From positions 2,114,636-2,178,635 of the forward strand of contig NZ_LT732548.1 of assembly GCF_900155685.1 (NCBI RefSeq): a stretch of DNA of 64,000 nucleotides, written 5' to 3'. Origin of the DNA: Paenibacillus bouchesdurhonensis. Lineage in GTDB: Bacteria; Bacillota; Bacilli; Paenibacillales; Paenibacillaceae. Numbering within the stretch: the stretch's first letter is position 1; each line of letters opens with the position of its first letter. A model generated the notes under the pieces. That model saw only the letters and a list, made by a program, of their open reading frames with translations, did not search any database and was not told the DNA's origin. This document shows positions 16,525 to 26,026 of the stretch, one piece after another. A program made the position numbers and the translations under genes.

Positions 16525-18345
16525 ATGAGTACCGGACGAGGAATTCCGGAGGAGATCATCGAGGCGGTCTTGCAGCAGCATGATATCGTCGATACGGTGG
16601 GCAAGCACGTTCATCTAACTAAACAGGGCAAATATATGAAGGGGCTTTGTCCCTTTCATTCGGAGAAGACGCCGTCTTTTACGGTGACGCCCGAACGACA
16701 AATGTTCCACTGCTATGGCTGTGGCAAAGGCGGAAATGCCATCAGATTCAGGATGGAAATCGAAGGACTATCCTTCCCCGAAGCAGTCAGAGCCATGGCG
16801 GAAGAGGCCCATATTCCATTTGAGGATAGAGCCTTTCGGCCAGGGGGTGCCCCTGTAAGCCGGGAAATGGAACAATTATTGCAGGCCCACGAATGGTCTT
16901 CCAAGCTGTATCATTTTCTACTGAAAAATACAGAGCATGGCAAACCAGCCATGGACTATTTGAAGTCAAGGGGGTTTAGCGATAAGGCTATCGACACATT
17001 CCAAATCGGTTATGCCCCGGCACGCTGGGATACGCTTGTTCAATTTTTAGACAAACGCTCATTTGATCTCAGTGCGATGGAAAAAGGCGGTTTACTGTCG
17101 TCCAAGCAAGACGGATCAGGGTTTGTTGACCGCTTTCGCGACCGGATCATCTTTCCGTTGCATAATCGCAGCGGTAAAGTGATCGCTTTTGCAGGCCGAA
17201 TTCTCGGGGAAGGCCAACCCAAATATTTAAATTCCCCTGAGAGCAGGTTATTCACCAAGAGCCGAACGCTCTATAATCTTCACCAGGCTAAGACGGAAAT
17301 CCGCAAGTCGCGCCAAATCGTATTATTTGAAGGATATGGCGATGTGATCAGTGCATGGGAGGCTGGAGTTCATAACGGGGTTGCCACGATGGGAACCGCG
17401 CTGACCGAAAGCCATGCCAGTATGATGAGGACTCTCGCAGACGAAATCATCGTGTGCTATGACGGTGACAATGCGGGACAAGCCGCAGCCTTGAAGAGTA
17501 TTCCTATATTGGAGGCTACAGGCTTCCAAATCAAAATTTCACTGATTAGTGAAGGACTCGACCCGGACGAATTTATTCAGAAATACGGGGCCGAGCGTTT
17601 CAGGATACAAGTCTTGGATGGCGCTGTTTCAGCAGTTAAATTTAAGCTTATATATCTGAGAAAAAACCATATACTGCTAGAAGAAGATGGAAAGGTCGCC
17701 TACATCAAGGATGCTCTGGAAGTAATAGCGCCTCTGCCGTCGCCGACAGAACGGGAGATTTATTTGAAGGAATTGTCTGCCGAGCTGCAGGTTTCATTCG
17801 ATAGCTTAAAACAGGAATGCAACCAATTCCGCCAAGGTATGCAAAAAAGGACATCCCATGGGGATAATAACGCCAAAAGGTGGAATAATGTTAGGCATAA
17901 AAAAGGCAAGGCTTCCATGCCTACATTGCTGCCTGCTTATCATGTCGCGGAACGTAGATTGTTATCCTTTATGCTCCAGCATGAAGAAGTCGCCCGCTAT
18001 GTGGGCGATCGCCTTGGAGATAGTTTTAACATCAATGATCATGCGGCGATTGCTGCTTATCTATACGCCTATTACGCAGGGGGGAAAGAACCGGATGTCA
18101 GCCGTTTTATATCATCCTTACAGGATGACCGGCTGGAGCAAGCCGTCACTTCCATCGCAATGATGGATACTCCCGATGAGTGGACGACTCAGGAGCTGGA
18201 CGATTGTATTCGGGAAATTCAGCGTGTTCCGCTGCAAGCCCAAATTCAGCGTAAGAAGGAAGAAATGGTTTCGGCAGAGCGTGCCGGGGATTTTTTGCGA
18301 GCGGCACAAATTGCAAGTGAGATTATAGCCCTAGAGAGACAATAG
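16525..18345 (+). CDS. dnaG: DNA primase
   Basis: This 606-residue enzyme makes RNA primers at replication forks. The N-terminal CHC2 zinc finger has C42, H45, C63 and C66. The Toprim catalytic core shows VLFEGYGDVISAW and CYDGDNAGQAA. A C-terminal helicase-binding domain follows. ATG 16525 lies 5 bases after GAAGGTGG and gives the usual start; upstream codons overlap yqxD. It is followed by sigA, as in the conserved dnaG-rpoD unit; rpsU, first gene of that unit in enterobacteria, is 13 kb away. Confidence 0.96.
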   Translation: MSTGRGIPEEIIEAVLQQHDIVDTVGKHVHLTKQGKYMKGLCPFHSEKTPSFTVTPERQMFHCYGCGKGGNAIRFRMEIEGLSFPEAVRAMAEEAHIPFEDRAFRPGGAPVSREMEQLLQAHEWSSKLYHFLLKNTEHGKPAMDYLKSRGFSDKAIDTFQIGYAPARWDTLVQFLDKRSFDLSAMEKGGLLSSKQDGSGFVDRFRDRIIFPLHNRSGKVIAFAGRILGEGQPKYLNSPESRLFTKSRTLYNLHQAKTEIRKSRQIVLFEGYGDVISAWEAGVHNGVATMGTALTESHASMMRTLADEIIVCYDGDNAGQAAALKSIPILEATGFQIKISLISEGLDPDEFIQKYGAERFRIQVLDGAVSAVKFKLIYLRKNHILLEEDGKVAYIKDALEVIAPLPSPTEREIYLKELSAELQVSFDSLKQECNQFRQGMQKRTSHGDNNAKRWNNVRHKKGKASMPTLLPAYHVAERRLLSFMLQHEEVARYVGDRLGDSFNINDHAAIAAYLYAYYAGGKEPDVSRFISSLQDDRLEQAVTSIAMMDTPDEWTTQELDDCIREIQRVPLQAQIQRKKEEMVSAERAGDFLRAAQIASEIIALERQ

Positions 18346-18390
18346 CTGGATGAATTTTCGCGGATGTTTCTAGGGAGGAGGGAGTCAAGT

Positions 18391-19521
18391 ATGGCGAACG
18401 ATCAGCATACGGAATCTGAAACAGAACTGACTTTGGATCAGGTTAAAGATCAGCTGATTGAATTAGGCAAGAAAAGATCTTCGTTGACGTACAAAGAGAT
18501 TATGGAGAAGCTTTCGCCTTTCGATCAGGATCCAGAGCAAATGGACGAGTTTTTTGAGCATTTGGGGGATTTGGGAATAGATGTTGCGAATGACAGCGAT
18601 GAGGAGCTTACCCATCGCAGTAGTGATGACGAGAGTCGTGGAGAAGGCGATGAATTTAGCTTTGACGACGATTTGACATTACCCCCCGGAATCAAAATCA
18701 ACGATCCGGTGCGGATGTACTTGAAGGAAATCGGCAGAGTGCCCCTGCTATCGGCTGACGATGAAATTGAACTAGCCAAGCGGATTGAGAACGGTGATGA
18801 GGAGGCGAAGCGACGTCTGGCAGAAGCTAACCTCAGACTCGTGGTCAGTATTGCGAAGCGATATGTAGGCCGCGGGATGCTCTTCCTCGATTTGATTCAA
18901 GAAGGAAATATGGGTCTCATTAAAGCGGTGGAGAAGTTCGACTTCAAGAAGGGCTTTAAATTCAGTACCTATGCGACATGGTGGATTCGTCAGGCCATTA
19001 CGCGGGCGATTGCCGACCAGGCTAGAACGATCCGTATACCGGTTCACATGGTAGAGACGATCAATAAATTGATTCGAGTATCCCGGCAATTGCTGCAGGA
19101 ACTCGGACGCGAACCGACGCCAGAGGAGATTGCTGCTGAAATGGAGCTAAGCGTCGAGAAGGTTCGTGAAATTATGAAGATTGCTCAAGAGCCTGTTTCG
19201 CTAGAGACACCGATCGGTGAAGAAGACGATTCGCATTTGGGCGATTTCATCGAGGATCAGGAGGCGTTGGCTCCAGCCGATGCCGCAGCATATGAACTGC
19301 TGAAAGAACAGTTGGAGGACGTGCTGGATACGCTGACCGAGCGTGAAGAGAACGTTCTGCGCCTGCGCTTTGGACTTGATGACGGCCGGACGAGAACGCT
19401 GGAGGAAGTCGGTAAAGTGTTTGGTGTAACGCGGGAAAGAATCCGCCAGATTGAAGCGAAGGCTCTGCGCAAGCTTCGCCATCCGAGCCGCAGTAAACGG
19501 TTGAAGGATTTCCTGGAATAG
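18391..19521 (+). CDS. sigA: RNA polymerase primary sigma factor SigA (RpoD)
   Basis: This 376-residue factor directs RNA polymerase to vegetative promoters. Region 2 ([20 protein letters not shown], then [20 protein letters not shown]) recognises the -10 box. Region 4 ([27 protein letters not shown]) recognises the -35 box. An acidic region 1.1 fills the first 100 or so residues. ATG 18391 follows GGGAGGAGGG. The consensus promoters found in this window match its specificity. Confidence 0.98.
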   Translation: MANDQHTESETELTLDQVKDQLIELGKKRSSLTYKEIMEKLSPFDQDPEQMDEFFEHLGDLGIDVANDSDEELTHRSSDDESRGEGDEFSFDDDLTLPPGIKINDPVRMYLKEIGRVPLLSADDEIELAKRIENGDEEAKRRLAEANLRLVVSIAKRYVGRGMLFLDLIQEGNMGLIKAVEKFDFKKGFKFSTYATWWIRQAITRAIADQARTIRIPVHMVETINKLIRVSRQLLQELGREPTPEEIAAEMELSVEKVREIMKIAQEPVSLETPIGEEDDSHLGDFIEDQEALAPADAAAYELLKEQLEDVLDTLTEREENVLRLRFGLDDGRTRTLEEVGKVFGVTRERIRQIEAKALRKLRHPSRSKRLKDFLE

Positions 19522-19533
19522 TTGTGTAACCTT

Positions 19534-19567
19534 GACCCTTCTGCAGCAGCAGAAAGGTCTTTTTTTT
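19534..19567 (+). terminator. Intrinsic terminator after sigA
   Basis: GACCcTTCTG pairs with CAGAAaGGTC around a 6-nt loop, followed by eight T residues. It ends the dnaG-sigA transcript. Confidence 0.9.
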
Positions 19568-19704
19568 CAGAAAAGTTGCACCTATTTCCATTACATTTAC
19601 TTTTTACCTATTTTTTCTTGCTGATTTTATTTTAGCTTTTTTCCGGGCCTATTGCAAATGAAAATGGTGTGGATATTTGTTGGATGGAGGGAGTAGTTAC
19701 TCGG

Positions 19705-20484
19705 ATGAAATTGTCATCAAGATTGCAGCAAATTGCGGACAGGCTGCCGCCAGGCTGCCGTTTTGCAGATATCGGCTCGGATCATGCGCTTCTGCCGGTA
19801 TGGGCTGTTAAGCACGGAGCAGCGGTATCCGCTGTGGCCGGAGAGGTCAATGCCGGGCCATTGGAAGCCGCAAAGAGACAAGTGGCGGAAGCTGGATTAA
19901 GCCAGAGAGTCGCAGTTCGTAAGGGAAACGGGCTTGAAGTGATCGCTGCTGGCGAAGTAGATGCGATTACAATCGCTGGAATGGGTGGCGCGCTTATAAC
20001 CTCGATTCTTGAGGCGGGACAAGATAAGCTTAAGAGAGTGAAGCGGCTTATTCTGCAGCCTAATGTGGGAGAGGATTTCGTCAGGCGCTGGCTGCTGGAA
20101 CATGATTGGTATGTAACGGATGAGACGATCCTGGCTGAAGACGGTAAAATTTATGAGATCATTACGGCGGATGCCGTGCCTGATGCCAGCCAGCTGAATG
20201 AAGAGCTGTACAAGGACAGGCTGCTGCAACAAGGGGAGGAGGATGCAGAGAGCGGCGTAGCGTTAACGAAGGAATTGTTATTGATGCTAGGCCCTAGGTT
20301 AGCCGCCCAAGCCAGTGACGTATTTCTGGAAAAATGGAAATCGGAAATTTCCAAGCTGGAGAAAATCCATCGTTCCGTTGCCGCTTCTCAGCTCCCAGCT
20401 TCCCGGGACAAGGCGCAGGAGCTAAGTTTATTAATAAAGCAACTTAAGGAGGTGCTGGCATGTTTGCCAAAGGTCAGACAGTAA
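19705..20484 (+). CDS. trmK: tRNA (adenine(22)-N1)-methyltransferase TrmK
   Basis: This 259-residue SAM enzyme methylates A22 in the D-loop region of tRNAs. The SAM-binding motif is RFADIGSDHALLPVWAV, and ITIAGMGGALI is the conserved mid block. ATG 19705 gives the family opening MKLSSRLQQIAD, though GGAGGG is 13 bases away; an in-frame ATG at 19684 is possible. It overlaps the next gene by 25 bp, a pairing conserved in Bacilli downstream of sigA. Confidence 0.92.
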   Translation: MKLSSRLQQIADRLPPGCRFADIGSDHALLPVWAVKHGAAVSAVAGEVNAGPLEAAKRQVAEAGLSQRVAVRKGNGLEVIAAGEVDAITIAGMGGALITSILEAGQDKLKRVKRLILQPNVGEDFVRRWLLEHDWYVTDETILAEDGKIYEIITADAVPDASQLNEELYKDRLLQQGEEDAESGVALTKELLLMLGPRLAAQASDVFLEKWKSEISKLEKIHRSVAASQLPASRDKAQELSLLIKQLKEVLACLPKVRQ

Positions 20485-21575
20485 TCCAATATATGGAGCA
20501 GCTGGCTCCAAAGCACGTTGCCATGGAAGGCGACAAAATCGGCTTGCAGCTTGGAACGCTGCAGAAAGAAATTCGCAGCGTACTGATTGCCTTGGATGTA
20601 AATGAAGAGGTCGTCGATGAGGCTATATCGCTGGGCGCTGACTTAATTATTGCACACCATGCGATCATTTTCAGGCCGCTTGCGGGACTGCAAACGGACA
20701 CGCCGATGGGGAAGGTTTACGAGAAGCTGATTAAAAATGATATTGCCGTCTATATTAGCCATACGAATCTGGATGTCACCGAGGGTGGGATGAACGACTG
20801 GATGGCTGAGGCGCTGGGCATTGAGGATGTGATTCCGCTCGAGGATATTCATACGGATAAGCTATATAAGCTCGTCGTCTTCGTTCCGAAGGATCATCAT
20901 CAGAACGTATTGGATGCTATTCTTCATGCAGGGGCCGGCTGGATCGGCAATTATAGCCACTGCAGCTTTAATCTCGAAGGTTATGGCACGTTTATGCCGC
21001 GTGAAGGAACCGACCCTTATTTAGGTCAGCAGGGAAAGCTGGAGCGCGCGGAGGAAATTCGCATTGAGACGATCATCACCGATAGCGTTCGCAATAAGGT
21101 CATCCAGGCCATGCTCAAAAAACATCCTTATGAAGAAGTGGCCTATGATCTTTACCCGATGGATCTTAAAGGCCGCGCTCTAGGTCTCGGAAGAGTCGGG
21201 CGAGTGGCGGAGCCTGTTACACTTGAAGCTTTTGTCGAACGGGTAAAAGAGAAGCTGGAGGTTCCGGCCGTTCGCGTCATCGGGGATTTGAATCGGCAAA
21301 TTAAGAAGGCTGCTGTCGTTGGAGGATCGGGTGGACGCTATTGGAAGCACGCCCAATTCCGCGGAGCCGACGTGCTCGTTACCGGAGACATTGATTATCA
21401 TACCGCTCAGGACGCCCTCATGGCGGGCATTGCGCTGATTGACCCTGGGCATAATGCCGAGAAGATTATGAAGTCGAAGGTAGCGGACTGGCTCAAGGAT
21501 AAGCTCTCTGAGCACAAGTATGAGACGAAGGTGCATGCCTCGGCCGTTGATACAGAGCCGTTTATGTTTCGATAA
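20460..21575 (+). CDS. Nif3-like dinuclear metal centre protein (YqfO family)
   Basis: This 371-residue protein is the Nif3/DUF34 family with the extra central domain found in Bacilli. Metal-binding histidines appear in IIAHHAIIFRPL and YISHTNLDVTEGG, and in the C-terminal LVTGDIDYHTAQDA and DPGHNAEK blocks. The inserted middle portion (about residues 130-230, VPKDHHQNVLDAIL onward) resembles the CutA-like insert. Similar proteins have been called GTP cyclohydrolase I type 2, but function is not settled. AAGGAGGTG precedes the ATG. Confidence 0.92.
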   Translation: MFAKGQTVIQYMEQLAPKHVAMEGDKIGLQLGTLQKEIRSVLIALDVNEEVVDEAISLGADLIIAHHAIIFRPLAGLQTDTPMGKVYEKLIKNDIAVYISHTNLDVTEGGMNDWMAEALGIEDVIPLEDIHTDKLYKLVVFVPKDHHQNVLDAILHAGAGWIGNYSHCSFNLEGYGTFMPREGTDPYLGQQGKLERAEEIRIETIITDSVRNKVIQAMLKKHPYEEVAYDLYPMDLKGRALGLGRVGRVAEPVTLEAFVERVKEKLEVPAVRVIGDLNRQIKKAAVVGGSGGRYWKHAQFRGADVLVTGDIDYHTAQDALMAGIALIDPGHNAEKIMKSKVADWLKDKLSEHKYETKVHASAVDTEPFMFR

Positions 21576-21631
21576 CAGCGTAAGGTGCGGGCATCTTGGC
21601 ATAAAACGTCAGCTTTGGTGGCGATTCATAC

Positions 21632-21660
21632 TTGTGATTATGGAGCAATCCCTGTATACT
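21632..21660 (+). promoter_or_regulatory. Sigma-A promoter of rnpB
   Basis: TTGTGA (21632-21637) and TATACT (21655-21660) have a 17-bp spacer. The predicted start near 21667 lies about ten bases before the first helix of the RNase P RNA. Confidence 0.7.
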
Positions 21661-21676
21661 AACAAGTGTTGCCTTC

Positions 21677-22090
21677 GAAAGTTTGACAGACAATCGCCGG
21701 CGGCTAAATGGCCGCGGGAGGAAAGTCCGGGCTCCATAGGGCAGGGTGCTGGATAATGTCCAGTCGGCGCGAGCCGAAGGATAGTGCCACAGAAACGGAC
21801 CGCCGATGGCCGCCGCAAGGCGAGCACAGGCAAGGATGGAACCGAGGTGTAAGAGACCCCGAGGAACGCTGGTGACTTCGTTCCTGGTAAACCCCACTTG
21901 GAGCAAGACCTAATGAGACGCAGCTTGCGCCCGTATGGGCCATGAGCAGCTTTTGCCCGAAGCGCGTCTAGGTTGGTCGCTGGAGCCGTGCAGTAATGTA
22001 CGGCCTAGATAGATGATTGTCGCCTAGTAGCGGAAGGGTAGTTCCCGAATGACCGCAAACGGTACAGAACCCGGCTTATGGCAAACTTTC
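21677..22090 (+). ncRNA. rnpB: RNase P RNA component
   Basis: This is the catalytic RNA that trims tRNA 5-prime ends. The ends pair as GAAAGTTTG (21677) and CAAACTTTC (to 22090). Conserved core blocks are GAGGAAAGTCCGGGCTCC near 21718, CTGGTAAACCCCAC near 21884, GATAGATGATTGTCGCC near 22008, and ACAGAACCCGGCTTAT near 22064. Several blocks are nearly identical to the E. coli RNA as I recall it, for instance CTCCATAGGGCAGGGTGC, suggesting a type A rather than a B. subtilis-like type B architecture. Boundaries are approximate. Confidence 0.95.
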
Positions 22091-22152
22091 ATCACTGCAA
22101 CATGTTATTTAATTGCGAACAGACATTGCGCTGTTCTATTCCAACAATCAGA

Positions 22153-22199
22153 GAAGATCGCTAGCCTTTGCCTAATGGCAGCCAAGCGATCTTCTTTTT
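22153..22199 (+). terminator. Intrinsic terminator after rnpB
   Basis: GAAGATCGCT pairs with AGCGATCTTC, with an inner GCC/GGC pairing, and is followed by five T residues. It may also work for the convergent protease gene, since the complementary strand lies just past its stop, although the A-rich side is weak. Confidence 0.85.
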
Positions 22200-22231
22200 A
22201 TTATGCGTATGAACGTATATGCGAATCAACG

Positions 22232-24151
22232 TCACATTTTTTGCTCCAATAGCCGCTTAAGCCTCTGATCAATGTGCTGGGGCCAAAGTTGAAGCGGAGC
22301 CGTGCTGCCACCGGCGGCCTCCAGCGCCGCATAGACATCAATTTGTCCGTGGCCGTATAGATTGTCGTGGCCAGGGTCGCCAAGATCGATGACATTGCTG
22401 CGGATAATGTCCATTACTTCCGTATTTTTTAGATCCGGATTAACGGAGCGAATCAAGGCGGCAAGCGCGGCGACGTGGGGGCTCGCCATGGATGTACCCG
22501 ATAATGCAGCGTATTGGTTGTCCGGGTAGGTGCTGGCAATGCTCTCTCCTGGCGCCACAACATCGACATAATCGCCGTAATTGGAGAATGACGCCTTTTG
22601 CAAATTGTAATCGGTGGCGGATACGGACAGTACCTCTGGATAAGCTGCGGGGTATCCTGGGCGTTCCGTATTATCATTGCCTGTAGCCGCGACAAGAACG
22701 ACATCCTTGTCATAAGCATATTTGATCGCTTCATGCAGAAACTGGGCATCAGCGTAATTTCCGAGGCTTAAATTGATCACTTTAGCTCCATTATCCACGG
22801 CCCAAATAATACCTTGCGCAACAGAATAAGTCGTGCCGGAGCCGGAATTATCCAGCGCTTTAACCGGTAGAATTTTTCCTCCCCACATCATTCCGGCGAT
22901 GCCTTCCCCATTATTGACATTCGCTGAAATAATTCCGGCAACATGAGTGCCGTGGCCCACATCATCGATAGGCTCCTCGTCAGGAGCGACTACGTTATAC
23001 CCCTTGAGAAGCCGTCCTTTCAGATCCGGATGAGACAAATCCACTCCTGTATCCACTACAGCCACGATGACATCGTTGCTGCCCTTGGATAATTTCCAGC
23101 CTCGGTTCGTCTCGATGATGGGCAAATTCCATTGATATTCCGAGAAGAGCATATCGTTGGGAATTTCCGGGCTATCGGCGACCGGAGCCGTTTCATTCGT
23201 TAAATACAAATAATGCGGCTCGATAAAGGCGGGATGCCATTTTTGGACGAAGTATTTTTTCAATTCCTCCATGCTCATGGTTTCGGATTGAAAAATATAG
23301 GTGTTGCGAATGGCTCTTGGGCGTTTAGCCGTATCTGCCTTAATATCCGCCTGGATTTGGGCGAGTTGCCGCTTGGACGGAGGCTCGTTAAAAGTTACCA
23401 CGATTTCATTCTCGTAATAATGGCTCGCTTTCTCATTGTCATGGCCCGTCTTTACAGTAATGTCTTTAAGCGTATCCGTATGCACGGATTCGATTTTATA
23501 TTTACCCTCTTTCGGGTAAGGGATCAAGCGCAGATTTTTGTCTTGGTGTTCCTTCACTCGCTTTAGGATGTGGGTATCCATGACGGCGATGACCCCATCC
23601 TTGTTATGCTTGGAAGGCTCGGCAACGACAAAAAAATGAGGATCTTTTTCGGGAAACGCAGGTGATTCGTACGTTTGGGACTTGCGGAGCGCTTTACGAG
23701 CGAGTCCCGTGTAGTAATCCATTTGCTTCTGGATTTCCGGTGAAATCCGTTCATTAGAGCTGTGGAATCGCTTATCCTTTTTTTCCGCGGAGCTGTACAG
23801 CATGATTGTACGGAATTGCTTATGCCCCTTTTGCAGTTCTCGTATATCGGCGGACAGCTTAGGGAGCGAGGTGTCTTTTAGCTCTGCGGCCAATTTCTTT
23901 AAATGCCCTTTGGAATCGAGCCTCGCCAGTCTTTCCGTCGCCGTCACGTCTCTCCGCAGCATAAGCTGCTTTAAATGTTGCTCATCGGCCGGGCTCGGTA
24001 CGTTTAGCTGCTTGGATTGCTGTATACGCGGCCTCGTTTGCTGCTGCTTGACTTCGTGCTGCGAGCCCGGACTAAGCGTCGGAAAAAAAGAAAAAATCGC
24101 TATGGCTGCAGCCGCGAATAATCCAATTACAACCCATCTACCCCATTTCAT
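22232..24151 (-). CDS. S8 family serine peptidase (subtilisin-like), membrane-anchored or secreted
   Basis: This 639-residue subtilase has the full catalytic triad: Asp in VAVVDTGVDLSHPDL, His in GHGTHVAGII, and Ser in SGTSMASPHVAALAALI. A hydrophobic N-terminal segment (WVVIGLFAAAAIAIFSFFP) is an uncleaved anchor or signal. About 300 residues then precede the catalytic domain, including an inhibitor-I9-like propeptide (VVTFNEPPSKRQLAQIQ). The start was placed at the second ATG (24151), seven bases after AGGAGG; the first ATG abuts that site. Its substrate is unknown. It stands alone and converges on rnpB. Confidence 0.93.
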   Translation of the reverse strand: MKWGRWVVIGLFAAAAIAIFSFFPTLSPGSQHEVKQQQTRPRIQQSKQLNVPSPADEQHLKQLMLRRDVTATERLARLDSKGHLKKLAAELKDTSLPKLSADIRELQKGHKQFRTIMLYSSAEKKDKRFHSSNERISPEIQKQMDYYTGLARKALRKSQTYESPAFPEKDPHFFVVAEPSKHNKDGVIAVMDTHILKRVKEHQDKNLRLIPYPKEGKYKIESVHTDTLKDITVKTGHDNEKASHYYENEIVVTFNEPPSKRQLAQIQADIKADTAKRPRAIRNTYIFQSETMSMEELKKYFVQKWHPAFIEPHYLYLTNETAPVADSPEIPNDMLFSEYQWNLPIIETNRGWKLSKGSNDVIVAVVDTGVDLSHPDLKGRLLKGYNVVAPDEEPIDDVGHGTHVAGIISANVNNGEGIAGMMWGGKILPVKALDNSGSGTTYSVAQGIIWAVDNGAKVINLSLGNYADAQFLHEAIKYAYDKDVVLVAATGNDNTERPGYPAAYPEVLSVSATDYNLQKASFSNYGDYVDVVAPGESIASTYPDNQYAALSGTSMASPHVAALAALIRSVNPDLKNTEVMDIIRSNVIDLGDPGHDNLYGHGQIDVYAALEAAGGSTAPLQLWPQHIDQRLKRLLEQKM

Positions 24152-24296
24152 TGACATCCCTCCTGCTGTAATTTCATGTATCCGTAGGTTGAGGAGTTAG
24201 CCTTCATATTATTCCTAAGCTGCTGTATCGAATTGACATTAATTCGGTCGCATAGCCATCATCTTGGCGGGGGAAAATGTATGCGAGGTGATCATA

Positions 24297-24524
24297 ATGC
24301 CAAATGGCAATAAACCAATCGTTAGATGCAGCGTCTCCAATTGTTCGTATTGGGGAGAACAGAATTATTGTAATGCGGATCTGATTATGATCGATATCGA
24401 TAAGCATGCGGATCGCAAATATGATGCGGAATTCGCAGGCGAGGAATTTGATAGCGAACATAAGGATACCGCCGCTTCATCTGCTGCTACTTGCTGTCAC
24501 ACATTTAAGCCCAAATCATCGTAA
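24297..24524 (+). CDS. DUF1540 domain-containing protein
   Basis: This 75-residue protein opens with PIVRCSVSNCSYWGEQNYCNAD, the cysteine-rich motif of DUF1540, and has two more cysteines near the end (TCCHTF). The spaced cysteines suggest a small metal-binding domain. Such proteins are common in spore formers, but their role is unknown. ATG 24297 follows GAGGTG. It is divergent from the protease with a gap of about 145 bp that must hold promoters for both. Confidence 0.88.
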   Translation: MPNGNKPIVRCSVSNCSYWGEQNYCNADLIMIDIDKHADRKYDAEFAGEEFDSEHKDTAASSAATCCHTFKPKSS

Positions 24525-24561
24525 GAAGCAGGGAAAGTCATAATACTTGGAGGTGCTGAAG

Positions 24562-24954
24562 ATGACGGACGACAATAAGGATAAAATGGAATTGTTTAAA
24601 GATGAGTTGGATAACGATAGCGAGCGTGTGGATTATCCTCGCCGTACCCATCAGGAGGAGTATTCCGCCGAGGTAGCGCCGACAGGGACGTTTGAGAGCT
24701 CGCGGGGAGACCGCGAAGCCGACCGGGACGACACAGCAGATGATACCGGAACAGCCAGCCGCACTGTTGGTTATGTAGGTGTGGGTCTGGGAATTGCCTC
24801 CTTGTTCGTGTGGTCGATTATTCTAGGGCCCCTTGCCGCTGTAATGGGCTTCTACGCTTATAGCCAAGGCAGCAAAACATCTGGAGCTTGGGCGATTGGG
24901 CTGGGTGCTATCGCTACGTTAAGTTATTTCTTTTTGATTCCTTTTACTCGATAA
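24562..24954 (+). CDS. Small membrane protein with acidic N-terminus
   Basis: This 130-residue protein begins with about 75 highly charged residues rich in Asp and Glu. Two hydrophobic segments (VGYVGVGLGIASLFVWSIILG and the Gly/Ala-rich stretch ending ATLSYFFLIPF) follow. The tail resembles DUF4190-type small membrane domains, but I do not recognise a function. ATG 24562 is preceded by TTGGAGGTG. It follows the DUF1540 gene by 37 bp and may share its transcript; a strong terminator follows. Confidence 0.8.
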   Translation: MTDDNKDKMELFKDELDNDSERVDYPRRTHQEEYSAEVAPTGTFESSRGDREADRDDTADDTGTASRTVGYVGVGLGIASLFVWSIILGPLAAVMGFYAYSQGSKTSGAWAIGLGAIATLSYFFLIPFTR

Positions 24955-24970
24955 TTTTTGTTTTTAGCGC

Positions 24971-25006
24971 AGACTTTCGTCTTTACACGACGAAGGTCTT
25001 TTTTTA
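24971..25006 (+). terminator. Intrinsic terminator
   Basis: AGACTTTCGTC (24971-24981) pairs with GACGAAGGTCT (24989-24999), with seven T residues overlapping and following the right arm. Confidence 0.9.
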
Positions 25007-25108
25007 TTTAAGGAAATTATTTTCGGAAAAAGGTGGTTATTGTCGGATTTCAAGTGTAAAATATAGGATAGATCATTCCGTGGGGAGAAAGAGGAGTTAA
25101 AGAATAAG

Positions 25109-25855
25109 ATGGAAATCGATACGCGCACAATGGGACAGCTGATTCAGCTCCAAATGATGAATGATATCGACCTTCAAGGCACTTCTGTTCAAAGAACCAC
25201 TTCCGGTGGCGAAGATTCTTTATTTGATATATTGCTGCAAGAGCTAATGACGGCGGAGGGACAAGAGAAGACTATGACGCAGGACGGCATGCTTAATGCG
25301 GGCCAAATGCTGTCAGGTTCGATGGACAATGCCCTTTGGTATATTCTCGGGCAGCAGATGTATAGTGAGACGGAGATCGCCTCCATTCCTGTTGAGGGCT
25401 CTTATTCTACTGCGGGAATGTCTATGGCTACAGGTGCAGGGCTAGGTATTGACGAGCTTGTTAGCCGTGCCAGCCGAGCTTATGGTGTCGCGGAGAGTCT
25501 AATCAAGGCCGTTATCGAGACCGAATCCTCCTTTAACGCAAATGCCGTATCGTCCGCTGGGGCTAAAGGGCTGATGCAGCTTATGGATGGAACTGCCAGA
25601 GGTCTTGGAGTAAGCAATCCGTTTGATCCGGCTCAGAATATCGATGGTGGAACGCGTTATTTGTCCTCCCAGTTGAAGCGTTTTGGCGGCGAGGAGAAGA
25701 CGGCTTTAGCAGCTTATAATGCAGGGCCTGGACGCATTCAGCGTCTTGGAATAAGCAATGATCTTGAATTGATGGAGAAGTTGCACTTGCTTCCGAAGGA
25801 AACGCAAAATTACATTACAAAGATCGATAATGCTCGATTAAAGTATGAAATATAA
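25109..25855 (+). CDS. Lytic transglycosylase domain-containing protein
   Basis: This 248-residue protein has a C-terminal SLT domain that cleaves peptidoglycan glycan strands. Motifs are AVIETESSFNANAVSSAGAK, with the catalytic Glu in ETESSF, then GLMQLMDGTARGLG and ALAAYNAGPGRI. The first 110 residues are Met/Gln-rich, low in hydrophobicity, and show no signal peptide, so its route to the wall is unclear. It resembles B. subtilis CwlQ/YjbJ in layout. The gene stands alone. Confidence 0.9.
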   Translation: MEIDTRTMGQLIQLQMMNDIDLQGTSVQRTTSGGEDSLFDILLQELMTAEGQEKTMTQDGMLNAGQMLSGSMDNALWYILGQQMYSETEIASIPVEGSYSTAGMSMATGAGLGIDELVSRASRAYGVAESLIKAVIETESSFNANAVSSAGAKGLMQLMDGTARGLGVSNPFDPAQNIDGGTRYLSSQLKRFGGEEKTALAAYNAGPGRIQRLGISNDLELMEKLHLLPKETQNYITKIDNARLKYEI

Positions 25856-26026
25856 CGGTTGACGGGAGAGCTTGCCCGTATGTTTGGATATGCAATAAGT
25901 CAGAGATCATTTGAGAAAACGCTGATTCGCTGCGATTTCCCATTTGGTCTTTTTTTTGACAATGACGATATAGCAATAATTCCGTTACAATAGACAAGGA
26001 TTATATTGATAAACTAGGGGGATGAA

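Noticed and set aside
21520..21943. Open frames on both strands over the RNase P RNA gene
   Set aside because: The conserved RNA core and paired ends explain this interval; the frames are incidental.
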